Shown here one piece after another: positions 1 through 6,663 of a DNA stretch of 9,961 nucleotides (position 1 is its first letter; each line of letters opens with the position of its first letter). Origin of the DNA: Campylobacterales bacterium (GTDB taxonomy: Bacteria; Campylobacterota; Campylobacteria; Campylobacterales; QNZT01); contig WGAE01000101.1 of NCBI GenBank assembly GCA_015489185.1, positions 1 to 9,961 on the forward strand. The letters are read 5' to 3'. Under the pieces are notes generated by a model. The model was not told the origin of the DNA and ran no database searches. It saw only the letters and a program-made list of their open reading frames with translations. Both the position numbers and the translations under genes were made by a program.

Positions 1-127
1 CCGTAATTTTCGGCTCAGGCTTAGGTGCGGTCTCTTTTTCAACCTGCAGTTTTTCAAGCAGATACGCCTGATACATAATAATACCCGCCAGAAAAAGTCC
101 GATGATAATGACCAGATTTTTGTTCAT
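1..127 (-). CDS. Unidentified membrane-anchored protein, N-terminal 42 residues only (runs off the window)
   Basis: The reading frame opens with ATG at 125-127 and stays open to the window edge, so only about 42 residues are visible. They show a short MNKN start, a hydrophobic segment at about residues 5-18 (LVIIIGLFLAGIIM), then a charged stretch and a Pro/Lys/Glu-rich linker (TAPKPEPK). This is the layout of a single-pass inner-membrane anchor followed by a flexible linker into a periplasmic domain. An AAGGA Shine-Dalgarno lies 8 nt before the ATG, which supports the start. The next gene on the same strand ends 93 nt upstream, so the two may be co-transcribed. The family cannot be named from this fragment. 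Confidence 0.7.
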   Translation of the reverse strand, partial: MNKNLVIIIGLFLAGIIMYQAYLLEKLQVEKETAPKPEPKIT

Positions 128-136
128 GAAGTGTGT

Positions 137-177
137 CCTTTTTGTGGAACTTTTCCCAAAATCATACACAAAAAAGG
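137..177 (-). promoter_or_regulatory. Possible RBS-sequestering hairpin in the leader of the left-edge gene
   Basis: Read on the minus strand, CCTTTTTTGTG (177-167) can pair with CACAAAAAGG (146-137), giving 10 bp with a single bulged T and a 20-nt loop. The 3' arm contains the AAGG of the Shine-Dalgarno used by the gene starting at 127, so the folded form would hide the ribosome binding site. The pairing is seen in the sequence. A regulatory role is inferred, and the A/U-rich stem is only moderately stable. Confidence 0.4.
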
Positions 178-192
178 TAAATGGCGGCTGGA

Positions 193-210
193 ACCGGGGA
201 TTTCCCCGGT
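193..210. repeat. Perfect inverted repeat, possible weak terminator after the PilJ-like gene
   Basis: ACCGGGGA (193-200) and TCCCCGGT (203-210) are perfect complements around a 2-nt centre, making a GC-rich stem 10 nt past the stop of the PilJ-like gene. On the minus strand the nearest U-run (CCTTTTTTG) begins about 15 nt after the stem, so it is not a standard intrinsic terminator. It may instead cause pausing, partial termination or 3'-end protection. Confidence 0.45.
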
Positions 211-220
211 ATTGGTCGTT

Positions 221-1033
221 TTAGTGTGCGTTGTCGGCGTGTTTTTGCGCCTCTTTTTTGTAGATCTTTTTGATTTGTCGGATGATTTTGAAGTTGTCAT
301 CTGCTTTTTTGGAAAGAAGATTGGGGATAAAGCGTGTTTTGGAGTTGTACATGATCTCAAAAAACATGAACTGTTTACGTGCTTTATCCAGCAGCGCGAG
401 GCTCTCTTCGTTATTGAGTGGATTTTTGCGCAGGGTATCGAGATTTTTGTGAAAATTTTTGATGATCTGTGCGATCTCTTTTTCGTATCCCGGAATATGC
501 ACACCCCAGATGCGCATCAGATAGTCGTTGGTAATCTGAACCGGTTTGCGACACAGTTTACCGGTTAGAGAGATCAGCTCGAGATCGGGGGTTGCCAGCG
601 GTTTGGTTCCTGCGAGCAGTTTTTGAATCATGGTCAGGAAATTGTGTTTGATCTTCAGTGCGTTCTCTTTGGTCGGGGGTTGTTCGAGCATCTTTTTACT
701 CTCGTTCCATAGACGCAGTGCTTCGTCAAAGGCATCTTTTGCTTCCTGATGCTCACCCAGCAGTTTGAAAAAGTAGTCGTGTACCTGATGTGCCCGTTTG
801 TCGTATGCTTTAATAGCACGGGTGAGATTTTCTTTAGGGTTTTGAAAGTTGCTGTTGAGTCCTACCATGATGTATGCTTTAAGAATCTGCTGGCTTTGGG
901 TCATCTGCAGACAGTTGGTACTGAAGTTTTCGACCAGTGTAGCGTTTGGATCGAACGGGTCGATCTCAAACGCCTGACTTGCGGAATATAACAATGAAAG
1001 GCTCATGATGATTTTCAAAAGAATCGATTTCAA
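221..1033 (-). CDS. Secreted PilJ-like (type IV pili MCP N-terminal domain-like) protein
   Basis: A 270-residue exported protein of unknown exact role. A TTG start at 1033 is chosen because GGAG sits 7 nt upstream of it and the product then begins with a clean signal peptide (MKSILLKIIMSLSLLYSASQA, likely cut before FEID). A longer TTG start at 1063 lacks a Shine-Dalgarno. The mature part is helical and appears to hold two related units, at about 36-140 and 145-262. Each opens with a Cys followed by a spaced helix (C41-LQMTQSQQILKAYIMVG and C151-RKPVQITNDYLMRIWG), resembling the ligand-sensing PilJ N-terminal domain of chemotaxis transducers and NarX-type sensors. No transmembrane or signalling domain follows, so it would be a free periplasmic protein. 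The Cys pair could form a disulfide. The domain call is by eye and moderate; the export call is firmer. Confidence 0.6.
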   Translation of the reverse strand: MKSILLKIIMSLSLLYSASQAFEIDPFDPNATLVENFSTNCLQMTQSQQILKAYIMVGLNSNFQNPKENLTRAIKAYDKRAHQVHDYFFKLLGEHQEAKDAFDEALRLWNESKKMLEQPPTKENALKIKHNFLTMIQKLLAGTKPLATPDLELISLTGKLCRKPVQITNDYLMRIWGVHIPGYEKEIAQIIKNFHKNLDTLRKNPLNNEESLALLDKARKQFMFFEIMYNSKTRFIPNLLSKKADDNFKIIRQIKKIYKKEAQKHADNAH

Positions 1034-1086
1034 GGGCTTGCTCCAATATTTTGATCTTTTCAAAATTGTTTAGAAAATAACCAAAT

Positions 1087-1092
1087 ATTATA
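1087..1092 (-). promoter_or_regulatory. -10 box of the PilJ-like gene
   Basis: TATAAT on the minus strand, about 54 nt before the TTG start at 1033, predicts a leader of about 46 nt. A T-run (CTTTTTTT) lies in the -35 region. Campylobacterota housekeeping promoters usually have a strong -10 and T-rich upstream DNA in place of a -35 hexamer, which fits. Confidence 0.5.
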
Positions 1093-1129
1093 TCGGTTTT
1101 TGCTAAAAAAAGATGAATCGAAATTACAG

Positions 1130-1135
1130 TATAAT
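1130..1135 (+). promoter_or_regulatory. -10 box of the porin gene
   Basis: TATAAT at 1130-1135 lies 32 nt before the TTG start at 1168, giving a leader of about 26 nt. It is divergent from the PilJ-like gene promoter, so both genes are driven from the same AT-rich region at 1034-1167. T-rich DNA at 1097-1101 lies upstream of it. No recognisable -35 hexamer is seen. Confidence 0.5.
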
Positions 1136-1167
1136 AATACTTTTTTAAATCATAACAGGAAGTGATA

Positions 1168-2304
1168 TTGTCACAATATAAGTTTGGGTTATTGTTGATA
1201 TTGGCGGCTGCGGTGTCGTTACGTGCAGATATGGAGCAAAATAGCGGACAAGCTGCAAAAAAGATGCCTTTTTCATTCATAGGGTTTGCACAGCTGGAAG
1301 CGCGCGGGGGTGACGGGGTGATCGGTGCGAATCAGGACGGCTTTGTAAGATTTGGTGCACAGCGGATGCGTATAGGGGTGAAATATCGCGCCGGGAGTTT
1401 AAGGGCGAAACTCTTTTTGGATTTCAATCAGGCGCACAACGACAAAGGCGGTGTCGGTTTGCCCGATATGGTCAAAGACGCGTTTGTCAGTTATATGCTC
1501 GATACACACACTGCGGTCAAATTCGGCTTGCTCAAAGCGCCGCTGGGGATGTGTTTTACCGTGCCGGGATGGCAATTAAATATCGCCGAGCGCGGTTTTG
1601 ACAAGCAACTGGCGTTTGAGCGTGATACAGGGTTGATGATCTCAGGTCGGGGAATCGGATATGACGGAAACAGGGTCAACGGACTTGAGATGGGGCATGA
1701 AAGAGCCTGGAAAGGGTTCGGGTATGACTTCATGATCGCCAACCAGGCGGGAAGAAGCGGTGCAGTCGTCAAGGCGCATCCGGGCGATGACAATGCCTAT
1801 ATCGGGCGTTTGATGTGGGATTGGACAAAGCTTTTGCATACTGAGATCGCTTACGGTGTTTCCGGACAAGCCGGCGGTATCGGTACGAAGGATTACAAAG
1901 CGTTCAATTTCGGTCTTGTTTCAAAGTTTGATGAGGGGAGTATCGAACTGGAGATATTTCGTGCAAAAAATCTAAGAGGCGTGCAGGGATGGGATGAAAA
2001 CACCTACTCGGTAACAGGTATCTATGCCGTCAGTCCAAAAATCAGCGCTGTGATAAAACATATAGAAGGGGATGCCGAAAAAGAGGGTGTCTCCACAAGA
2101 CTCGGCAATACCTATCTCGGATTGAGTTACTATATTCATCCGTACGGCAAAGGCAATATGCGGGTACATCATAGACACGATATGCACCGTATCCAGTGCA
2201 ATTACGTCATTGCCACGGGTGATACGAACGGGAAGAAGGTCTGGAACGGGTTGAAAGGGTATAAAGAGAACGCCTGGATCATACAGTACGAATATAAATT
2301 TTAA
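1168..2304 (+). CDS. Phosphate-selective porin (OprP/OprO)-like outer-membrane protein
   Basis: A 378-residue outer-membrane beta-barrel. The start is best placed at TTG 1168: AGGA at 1157-1160 is 7 nt before it, but only 1 nt before the alternative GTG at 1162. The product begins with a signal peptide (MSQYKFGLLLILAAAVSLRA, cut before DME). The mature chain has alternating amphipathic strands and ends in an aromatic terminal strand (WIIQYEYKF), the usual beta-barrel assembly signal. OprP/OprO-like features are the stretch resembling the family's Gxxk-PfG motif (VKFGLLKAPLGM) and the following FERDTGLMISG segment. The family makes trimeric 16-strand channels for anions such as phosphate, but the specificity here cannot be read. 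Convergent with the DUF218 gene, only 12 nt apart. Confidence 0.75.
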   Translation: MSQYKFGLLLILAAAVSLRADMEQNSGQAAKKMPFSFIGFAQLEARGGDGVIGANQDGFVRFGAQRMRIGVKYRAGSLRAKLFLDFNQAHNDKGGVGLPDMVKDAFVSYMLDTHTAVKFGLLKAPLGMCFTVPGWQLNIAERGFDKQLAFERDTGLMISGRGIGYDGNRVNGLEMGHERAWKGFGYDFMIANQAGRSGAVVKAHPGDDNAYIGRLMWDWTKLLHTEIAYGVSGQAGGIGTKDYKAFNFGLVSKFDEGSIELEIFRAKNLRGVQGWDENTYSVTGIYAVSPKISAVIKHIEGDAEKEGVSTRLGNTYLGLSYYIHPYGKGNMRVHHRHDMHRIQCNYVIATGDTNGKKVWNGLKGYKENAWIIQYEYKF

Positions 2305-2316
2305 CCCATCTGACTT

Positions 2317-2994
2317 TCACAGCGCCTTTTGCCAGAGCGGGGTGTTGTGTTTTTTGGCGTAGGCGGTTTTGTCGATCGTCAGGGGTGAATATTTCAGCAG
2401 GTTATAAAGCATCTTCTCAAACTCCAGCCAGACACGGTTGCGCGTCTCTTCATGAAACAGATAGAGAAGCGGAGAGATAGCGGGTTTGTAGCTTGTGACA
2501 GTCAGGCGCAGTCCCGCGTTGTCAAATCCGACGATCAGATCCGCCAGTGCCCGTATGCGGCGGGTGTGATAGGGAGAGCTGACGATCAGCGCGCTTTTGT
2601 AGCCGTGCTTTTGCATGAACGCTTTCAGAAAAAAGAGCTCTTCGGCGGTATTGACGATGACACCTCTGGGTACGTAGACGATCTTTTCGGCGGGGACACC
2701 GTGTGTTTGCAAAAAGGTTTTTTTGTCAAAACGCTGGGGCGGTTTGAGCGCGGGGTTGACGATCTCTCTGCCGGTATAGAGGAAGACGCCTTTTGTGCTG
2801 TAGCCGGACCGGTAGAGTTTGAGCGCGTATTTGATACGACTGCCGTCTCCGCCTCCGAGTGAAACGATCAGATCTGAGGGGTGCGGTTTTTGTGAAGCAT
2901 TCATAAAAACACCCAGCAAAACGACTCCCGCCGCAAAGAGCAGCAGTGTCGATATCAGCAGCGATTTGCGGTGTCGTCTAAAAAAGCCCGGCAT
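2317..2994 (-). CDS. Membrane-anchored DUF218 (YdcF/ElyC-like) protein
   Basis: A 225-residue protein with a basic N-terminus, one transmembrane helix at about 11-31 and a DUF218 domain after it. Family marks are DLIVSLGGGDGSR (41-53, with the glycine turn and Arg), NTAEE (115-119) and VSSPYHTRRI (138-147, with the conserved His143 and Arg). Members with this layout include E. coli ElyC and SanA, linked to envelope integrity and lipid-carrier metabolism; the biochemical activity is not established. The ATG at 2994 is chosen because it overlaps the pgpA stop by 17 nt, fits the membrane-anchor layout and removes an unlikely Arg/Ser-rich extension. It has no clear Shine-Dalgarno, so translation probably depends on coupling to pgpA. 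It is the last gene of the five-gene operon. Confidence 0.75.
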   Translation of the reverse strand: MPGFFRRHRKSLLISTLLLFAAGVVLLGVFMNASQKPHPSDLIVSLGGGDGSRIKYALKLYRSGYSTKGVFLYTGREIVNPALKPPQRFDKKTFLQTHGVPAEKIVYVPRGVIVNTAEELFFLKAFMQKHGYKSALIVSSPYHTRRIRALADLIVGFDNAGLRLTVTSYKPAISPLLYLFHEETRNRVWLEFEKMLYNLLKYSPLTIDKTAYAKKHNTPLWQKAL

Positions 2995-3439
2995 AGGTGA
3001 GTAACTGGTATGTGCCCGCGGAGCAGATCGCCGCGAAGACGCCCGCAAGCAGGTCATCGCCCATCACGCCGAGTCCGCCGGAGACATTTTGGTCGATACG
3101 TCCGATAACCGAAGGTTTCCAGATATCAAAAACACGAAACCAGATGACCGAAAAGAGAATCTGCGCCCAGGTTCCGGAACTCATCGAGAGTGCGAGCCAG
3201 ATCCCCGCCACTTCGTCGATGACAATTTCACTCGCGTCATGGATACCGCTTTGCGCCTCCTCTTTGTCGATTTCACGAATCGCGATCAGCGATAGAAGCA
3301 GGGTTACCAGAAAGAGGGTAGTAGGCGGAAAATAGTGCAAAATCGGCAGTGCCGCAATCGCTCCTGCGATCGTACCCCAGGTTCCCGGCGCTTTTGGAAG
3401 CAGTCCGGTATAGAAAAAGGTCAGAAACAGTCTGCGCAT
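2978..3439 (-). CDS. pgpA: Phosphatidylglycerophosphatase A
   Basis: A 153-residue inner-membrane enzyme of the PgpA family, which dephosphorylates phosphatidylglycerophosphate to phosphatidylglycerol in phospholipid synthesis. Conserved blocks are easy to see: TGLLPKAPGTWGT (11-23), HDASEIVIDEVAG (67-79, with Asp75/Glu76), FRVFDIWKP (101-109) and GGLGVMGDDLLAG (121-133, with Asp128/Asp129), separated by hydrophobic helices. The acidic residues fit the Mg-dependent active site of the family. Length is normal. The ATG has AAAGG 6 nt upstream. It follows the sulfurylase-like gene by 10 nt and overlaps the DUF218 gene. C. jejuni has the same pair (Cj1609-Cj1610) as I recall. Confidence 0.92.
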   Translation of the reverse strand: MRRLFLTFFYTGLLPKAPGTWGTIAGAIAALPILHYFPPTTLFLVTLLLSLIAIREIDKEEAQSGIHDASEIVIDEVAGIWLALSMSSGTWAQILFSVIWFRVFDIWKPSVIGRIDQNVSGGLGVMGDDLLAGVFAAICSAGTYQLLTYAGLF

Positions 3440-3449
3440 CGAAAGCCTT

Positions 3450-4640
3450 TCAAGTCAGAGATACCGTCTGGTGGAGCTTCATGATCTCCAGATAGAACTT
3501 CTCTTCGGTCATCTCTTCAAGCAATCCTTCACTTGGAAAGAAGTTGTTAAATTTTTGTATCAGTTTATCGAAACGGTGTGGATAGAGATTGCTCAGCAAA
3601 ATAGCGGAGATCTCCTTGCGCACCAAAACTGCGGGAGGAATGATTCCCGCGGCGAGCAGTTCGAGGATAAATTCGGAGTTGTAGGCGATATGGTGGTGAC
3701 TGCCGTGGGGGCAGGTTTTGGTACTGACAAGGGTTTTGCATTCGTTGCAGTAGACAAACTCGTTACTGACGTCAATATCAATCCCCAGATCGGGATACTG
3801 GTCGATGATCGATTTGGTACCGCTTTTGTCGTAATACAGACCGATGCCCGCGTGGTTTTGTCCGACCGCGAGGTTGGTACATCCGAAGTTGCGTGCGGCG
3901 ATGGCATCGAGGATGATATTGTTAAATCCTGCGAAAATGTAGGTGTTTTCAAACGGTACGATCAAGACTTTGTTGCGCGGCAGGAAATTGTCGACGAAAT
4001 ATTTCAGAGTTTTCAGCCGCAGATCGTAGGAATAGGTATCTTTTTTGTAAGGCTTTAGCAAAAAGAGGATCAGCAGGTCGCTGTGTTCGAGTGTCATGCG
4101 AACAAAACGTTCATGTCCTCTGTGCAGCGGTTTTGCCGAGATCATGATTGCGGAGACCTTTTTCGCTCTGGTGCGTTCGATCATCTTTTTGATCGCATTT
4201 TTGACGGTGCGGATATTGCTGCAGTCGATCTTATACTCACCGCTGACGGCGTAGTGTCCCAGGCGGTTGAGGGTATCCTGTACGCCGGGATGCCCCGGAT
4301 CGGTTGTGCCGAAGATCTTCTCCACGCGCGCCATCCGGTCGATTTCGAAGATTTCATCCACGACGATCTCTCCGCGGTTCTGACCGTCTACGACAATATA
4401 AAGCACATCTCCTTTTTTTGCCGCTTTGAGGACGTTTTCATTACGTTTTCCCGCCGGCGCAAGGATGAAAGAGAAGGGGAAAAACTCCCCTTTATACCGG
4501 GAGGTGGTATCGACTTCGTGCGCCTCTTCTTTGTTCATCAGTTTATCGACGGGCGCGAGAATGCCCTCTTTTGCCATTGCCAGTGTTGTGAGGGCTTCGT
4601 TGTCGATATGGAGTTCGTTATTTCTTTTTGGTGATCCCAT
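3450..4640 (-). CDS. Sulfate adenylyltransferase-like protein with degenerate substrate motifs
   Basis: A 396-residue protein with the two-part layout of ATP sulfurylase: a PUA-like N-terminal domain ending near TTDPGHPGV (112-120) and an HxGH nucleotidyltransferase domain (PLHRGH, 171-176). It resembles C. jejuni Cj1609, annotated as sulfate adenylyltransferase. Key motifs differ from the family: QTRNP becomes ISAKP (167-171), GRDHAG becomes GQNHAG (260-265), and the SGTxxR signature near 321-326 is NSEFIL with no Arg. C298-x2-C301 and C310-P-H312 could bind a metal. Sulfate activation is therefore doubtful, and another nucleotidyl transfer or a binding role is possible. The ATG at 4640 overlaps the regulator gene by 23 nt and has only a weak Shine-Dalgarno, so the exact start is uncertain. 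Confidence 0.75.
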   Translation of the reverse strand: MGSPKRNNELHIDNEALTTLAMAKEGILAPVDKLMNKEEAHEVDTTSRYKGEFFPFSFILAPAGKRNENVLKAAKKGDVLYIVVDGQNRGEIVVDEIFEIDRMARVEKIFGTTDPGHPGVQDTLNRLGHYAVSGEYKIDCSNIRTVKNAIKKMIERTRAKKVSAIMISAKPLHRGHERFVRMTLEHSDLLILFLLKPYKKDTYSYDLRLKTLKYFVDNFLPRNKVLIVPFENTYIFAGFNNIILDAIAARNFGCTNLAVGQNHAGIGLYYDKSGTKSIIDQYPDLGIDIDVSNEFVYCNECKTLVSTKTCPHGSHHHIAYNSEFILELLAAGIIPPAVLVRKEISAILLSNLYPHRFDKLIQKFNNFFPSEGLLEEMTEEKFYLEIMKLHQTVSLT

Positions 4641-5508
4641 ACTTTTTTCGTTTTTCCCAGAGGCTTTTTCGCGAGATACCGAGTTTTTTGGAAAGCTCAG
4701 TATCCGGAAATTTGTTTTGATACTTCACGATGATATATTTGACATAGTTTTCGATCGAGAGAATATCACCCTTTTCGAAAACCCCCTCGTCGTTTTTGAC
4801 TTCGATCGTTTCAATCTCATCTGTCTCTTCGTTCATATCTGTGGTCGAAAGAATAACACGTCTGTTCTGAATCAATGACAAAACTTTGCTTTTTTCACTC
4901 TTTTTGAGGTTCTGGAAGTTGATCAGATAGACCAGTTCGTTGTCGTTGATCTTTTTAAGTTGTGCGATCGCATCCGCGTCGTCGAGCGAAATGAAGGTGA
5001 ACGATTCGTTGTAGTTGCGAGCATATTTGAAGACGATCGCATCCGCGTTTTTCTGATAGTTGACCTTCAGCAAAACCGGCAGTTTCGTTTTGTCGGTAAT
5101 CTCGACCGGCGGCTGCTTTTTGAGCAGATGGTCGATATAGCTGCGATAGGTTTCATTCTCTTTCTTGAAGTTGATGTAATCCTGCAGATGGTTGAGTTTT
5201 CGTACCAGCTCTTCGATCATGAAGGGTTTGAGAATATAGTCGTCCGCACCCGCTTTGAGCGGTCCGGAGACGGTATCGTTACTGACATACGAAACCATCA
5301 GGATGATGATCGCCTCTTTGTACCGTTCGATGACCGGGTAGAAATTTTGTCCGGAAATATTGGTTGACAACAACACGGCATCGAATTTTTCGTCCCTGAT
5401 CGCGTCTTTGATGGTTGTTGCGACTTCACAGTTGTGTCCCAGTTCCGTCAGTTTGGTTGAAATACTCTGTGCGAGATAGATCTCATTTTCAACGATTAAT
5501 ATCTTCAT
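4618..5508 (-). CDS. Atypical orphan response regulator, HP1021/Cj1608 (CemR) type
   Basis: A 296-residue regulator: receiver domain at about 1-115, a middle domain, and a Fis-like helix-turn-helix at about 271-292 (ELSKKLGISRKSLWEKRKKYGI). The phosphoacceptor Asp is replaced by Ser48 (VLLSTN), and one of the N-terminal acidic pair by Asn8 (VENE). Ser73 and Lys94 (ILKPF) remain, so it should not be phosphorylated at the usual site. Position after ispDF and overall layout match H. pylori HP1021 and C. jejuni Cj1608, which act without phosphorylation on oriC and metabolic genes. It has a single Cys (Cys27), whereas HP1021 is a cysteine-based redox switch. The ATG at 5508 shares ATGA with the ispDF stop and has GGAAGAG just upstream; the ATG at 5520 has no Shine-Dalgarno. 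Confidence 0.85.
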   Translation of the reverse strand: MKILIVENEIYLAQSISTKLTELGHNCEVATTIKDAIRDEKFDAVLLSTNISGQNFYPVIERYKEAIIILMVSYVSNDTVSGPLKAGADDYILKPFMIEELVRKLNHLQDYINFKKENETYRSYIDHLLKKQPPVEITDKTKLPVLLKVNYQKNADAIVFKYARNYNESFTFISLDDADAIAQLKKINDNELVYLINFQNLKKSEKSKVLSLIQNRRVILSTTDMNEETDEIETIEVKNDEGVFEKGDILSIENYVKYIIVKYQNKFPDTELSKKLGISRKSLWEKRKKYGITKKK

Positions 5509-6626
5509 TTGCTCTTCCATTGATAATATTGTAACGATGCGACGGCTTGTACCGCCACACCCTCTTTGCGCCCGACAAAGCCGAGTTTTTCTGTCGTCGT
5601 CGCCTTGATATTGACCGCAACGGGTGCGATATCGAGAATCTGCGCGATTGTTCGGCGCATTTGTGTTTTGTACGGTGACAGCTTCGGTGCCTGCGCCGCG
5701 ATCGTGATATCGACATTGTTGATGACAAATCCGGTGCGGTACAGAAAGTCAACGACAGATGCCAGCATCTTTTTCGAATCGATATTTTTATATGCCGCAT
5801 CCGTATCCGGAAACAGTTCGCCGATATCGCCGGCACCGGCTGCACCCAAAAGTGCGTCGATCAGTGCGTGCAGCGCGACATCGCCGTCGGAGTGCGCTTC
5901 GAATCCGTACGGACTCTCGATGCTGACACCGCCCAGTACCATCTCTCTGTTTTCACAGAAACGGTGTACGTCGTATCCAAATCCCGTCAGGGTCACGGAT
6001 GCCGGGGGTGTTAAGCACGGTAACATCGCTAAATCGTCATATAATGTTATTTTTTTAGCCTCCGGTGCACCTTCGACATAGTGTACCGTTCCGCCGATCG
6101 CTTTGATCGCACTGCTGTCATCCGTATAAATCGTTTTTGAATCGAGTGCCCGGCGCAGGATCTCTGTCCTGGAGATCTGCGGGGTTTGGATCAATTTGAT
6201 CTGATCCCTGTCAATTGTTTCGTTTCGATACACAACGGTATCGTTGACCGGCAGATAGGGGACAATAATGTCCGCTTTCCCTTTTTCATGAAGGAGTCTT
6301 TCGACCATCGCTTCCGGTACACACGCGCGGGCGACATCGGTGACGAGTACGTACGGTGTGTTGACATACGCAAGCGCGTTTTTGAGCGACTCCTGACGCG
6401 AATCGCCTCCCGAAACGACGGTATAGTCGCCGTGAAGGCGCATATATGCCGTTTCTTCGGGATGCGCGGTGACAATAATATCGTTAGCGCCGGTCACTTT
6501 TCCCAGACGATCCGCTACAAATTGCCACAGCGGTTTGGTACCGATACGCAACCACTGCTTCTTGACGCACTGTGCAAATCGTGTGGAATTTCCCGCCGCA
6601 AGCAGGATAATCGAAAAATCGGGCAA
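5505..6626 (-). CDS. ispDF: Bifunctional IspD/IspF (CDP-ME synthase / MEcPP synthase)
   Basis: A 373-residue fusion of two non-consecutive MEP-pathway enzymes, standard in this phylum. IspD (about 1-205) carries LLAAGNSTRF with Lys23-Gln24, GGDSRQES (73-80), TDVAR (96-100) and QTPQ (147-150); it joins CTP and methylerythritol phosphate. IspF (about 212-373) carries GYDVHRF, HSDGDVALHALIDALLGAAG and ATTTEKLGF. Its metal ligands Asp219, His221 and His253 are all present, so it should form the cyclodiphosphate. Both halves look intact. The start is TTG at 6626 with AAGGA 6 nt upstream; no better ATG is available. It is the first gene of the operon, under a TATAAT promoter, and couples to the regulator by a 4-nt overlap. 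IspD's usual HDAARP is TDVARA here, keeping the Asp and Arg. Confidence 0.95.
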   Translation of the reverse strand: MPDFSIILLAAGNSTRFAQCVKKQWLRIGTKPLWQFVADRLGKVTGANDIIVTAHPEETAYMRLHGDYTVVSGGDSRQESLKNALAYVNTPYVLVTDVARACVPEAMVERLLHEKGKADIIVPYLPVNDTVVYRNETIDRDQIKLIQTPQISRTEILRRALDSKTIYTDDSSAIKAIGGTVHYVEGAPEAKKITLYDDLAMLPCLTPPASVTLTGFGYDVHRFCENREMVLGGVSIESPYGFEAHSDGDVALHALIDALLGAAGAGDIGELFPDTDAAYKNIDSKKMLASVVDFLYRTGFVINNVDITIAAQAPKLSPYKTQMRRTIAQILDIAPVAVNIKATTTEKLGFVGRKEGVAVQAVASLQYYQWKSK

Positions 6627-6648
6627 TTATTGTCCTTGTTCTTTTGTT

Positions 6649-6655
6649 TGTTACA
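6649..6655 (+). promoter_or_regulatory. Candidate HP1021/CemR box at the ispDF transcription start
   Basis: TGTTACA matches the HP1021 box TGTTWCW as I remember it. It sits just downstream of the ispDF -10 box and over the predicted start of transcription, where a bound regulator would block initiation. The operon encodes the HP1021-type regulator, so negative autoregulation is plausible. A 7-mer with two degenerate positions is expected several times per 10 kb by chance; further matches at about 2451 and 3423 lie inside genes. Confidence 0.35.
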
Positions 6656-6657
6656 AA

Positions 6658-6663
6658 ATTATA
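6658..6663 (-). promoter_or_regulatory. -10 box of the ispDF operon
   Basis: TATAAT on the minus strand, 31 nt before the ispDF TTG start, predicts a leader of about 25 nt. An A8 tract (T8 at 6676-6683 on the plus strand) lies in the upstream region where this phylum has AT-rich DNA instead of a -35 box. It would drive all five genes down to 2317, because no other gap in the operon exceeds 10 nt. Confidence 0.6.

Noticed and set aside
131..568. Plus-strand open frame rich in Phe/Val/Asp opposite the PilJ-like gene
   Set aside because: Shadow of the minus-strand gene; composition is typical of an antisense frame and it runs through the leader hairpins.
3423..3429. Further HP1021-box matches (also near 2451)
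   Set aside because: Both lie inside coding sequence, at the number expected by chance.
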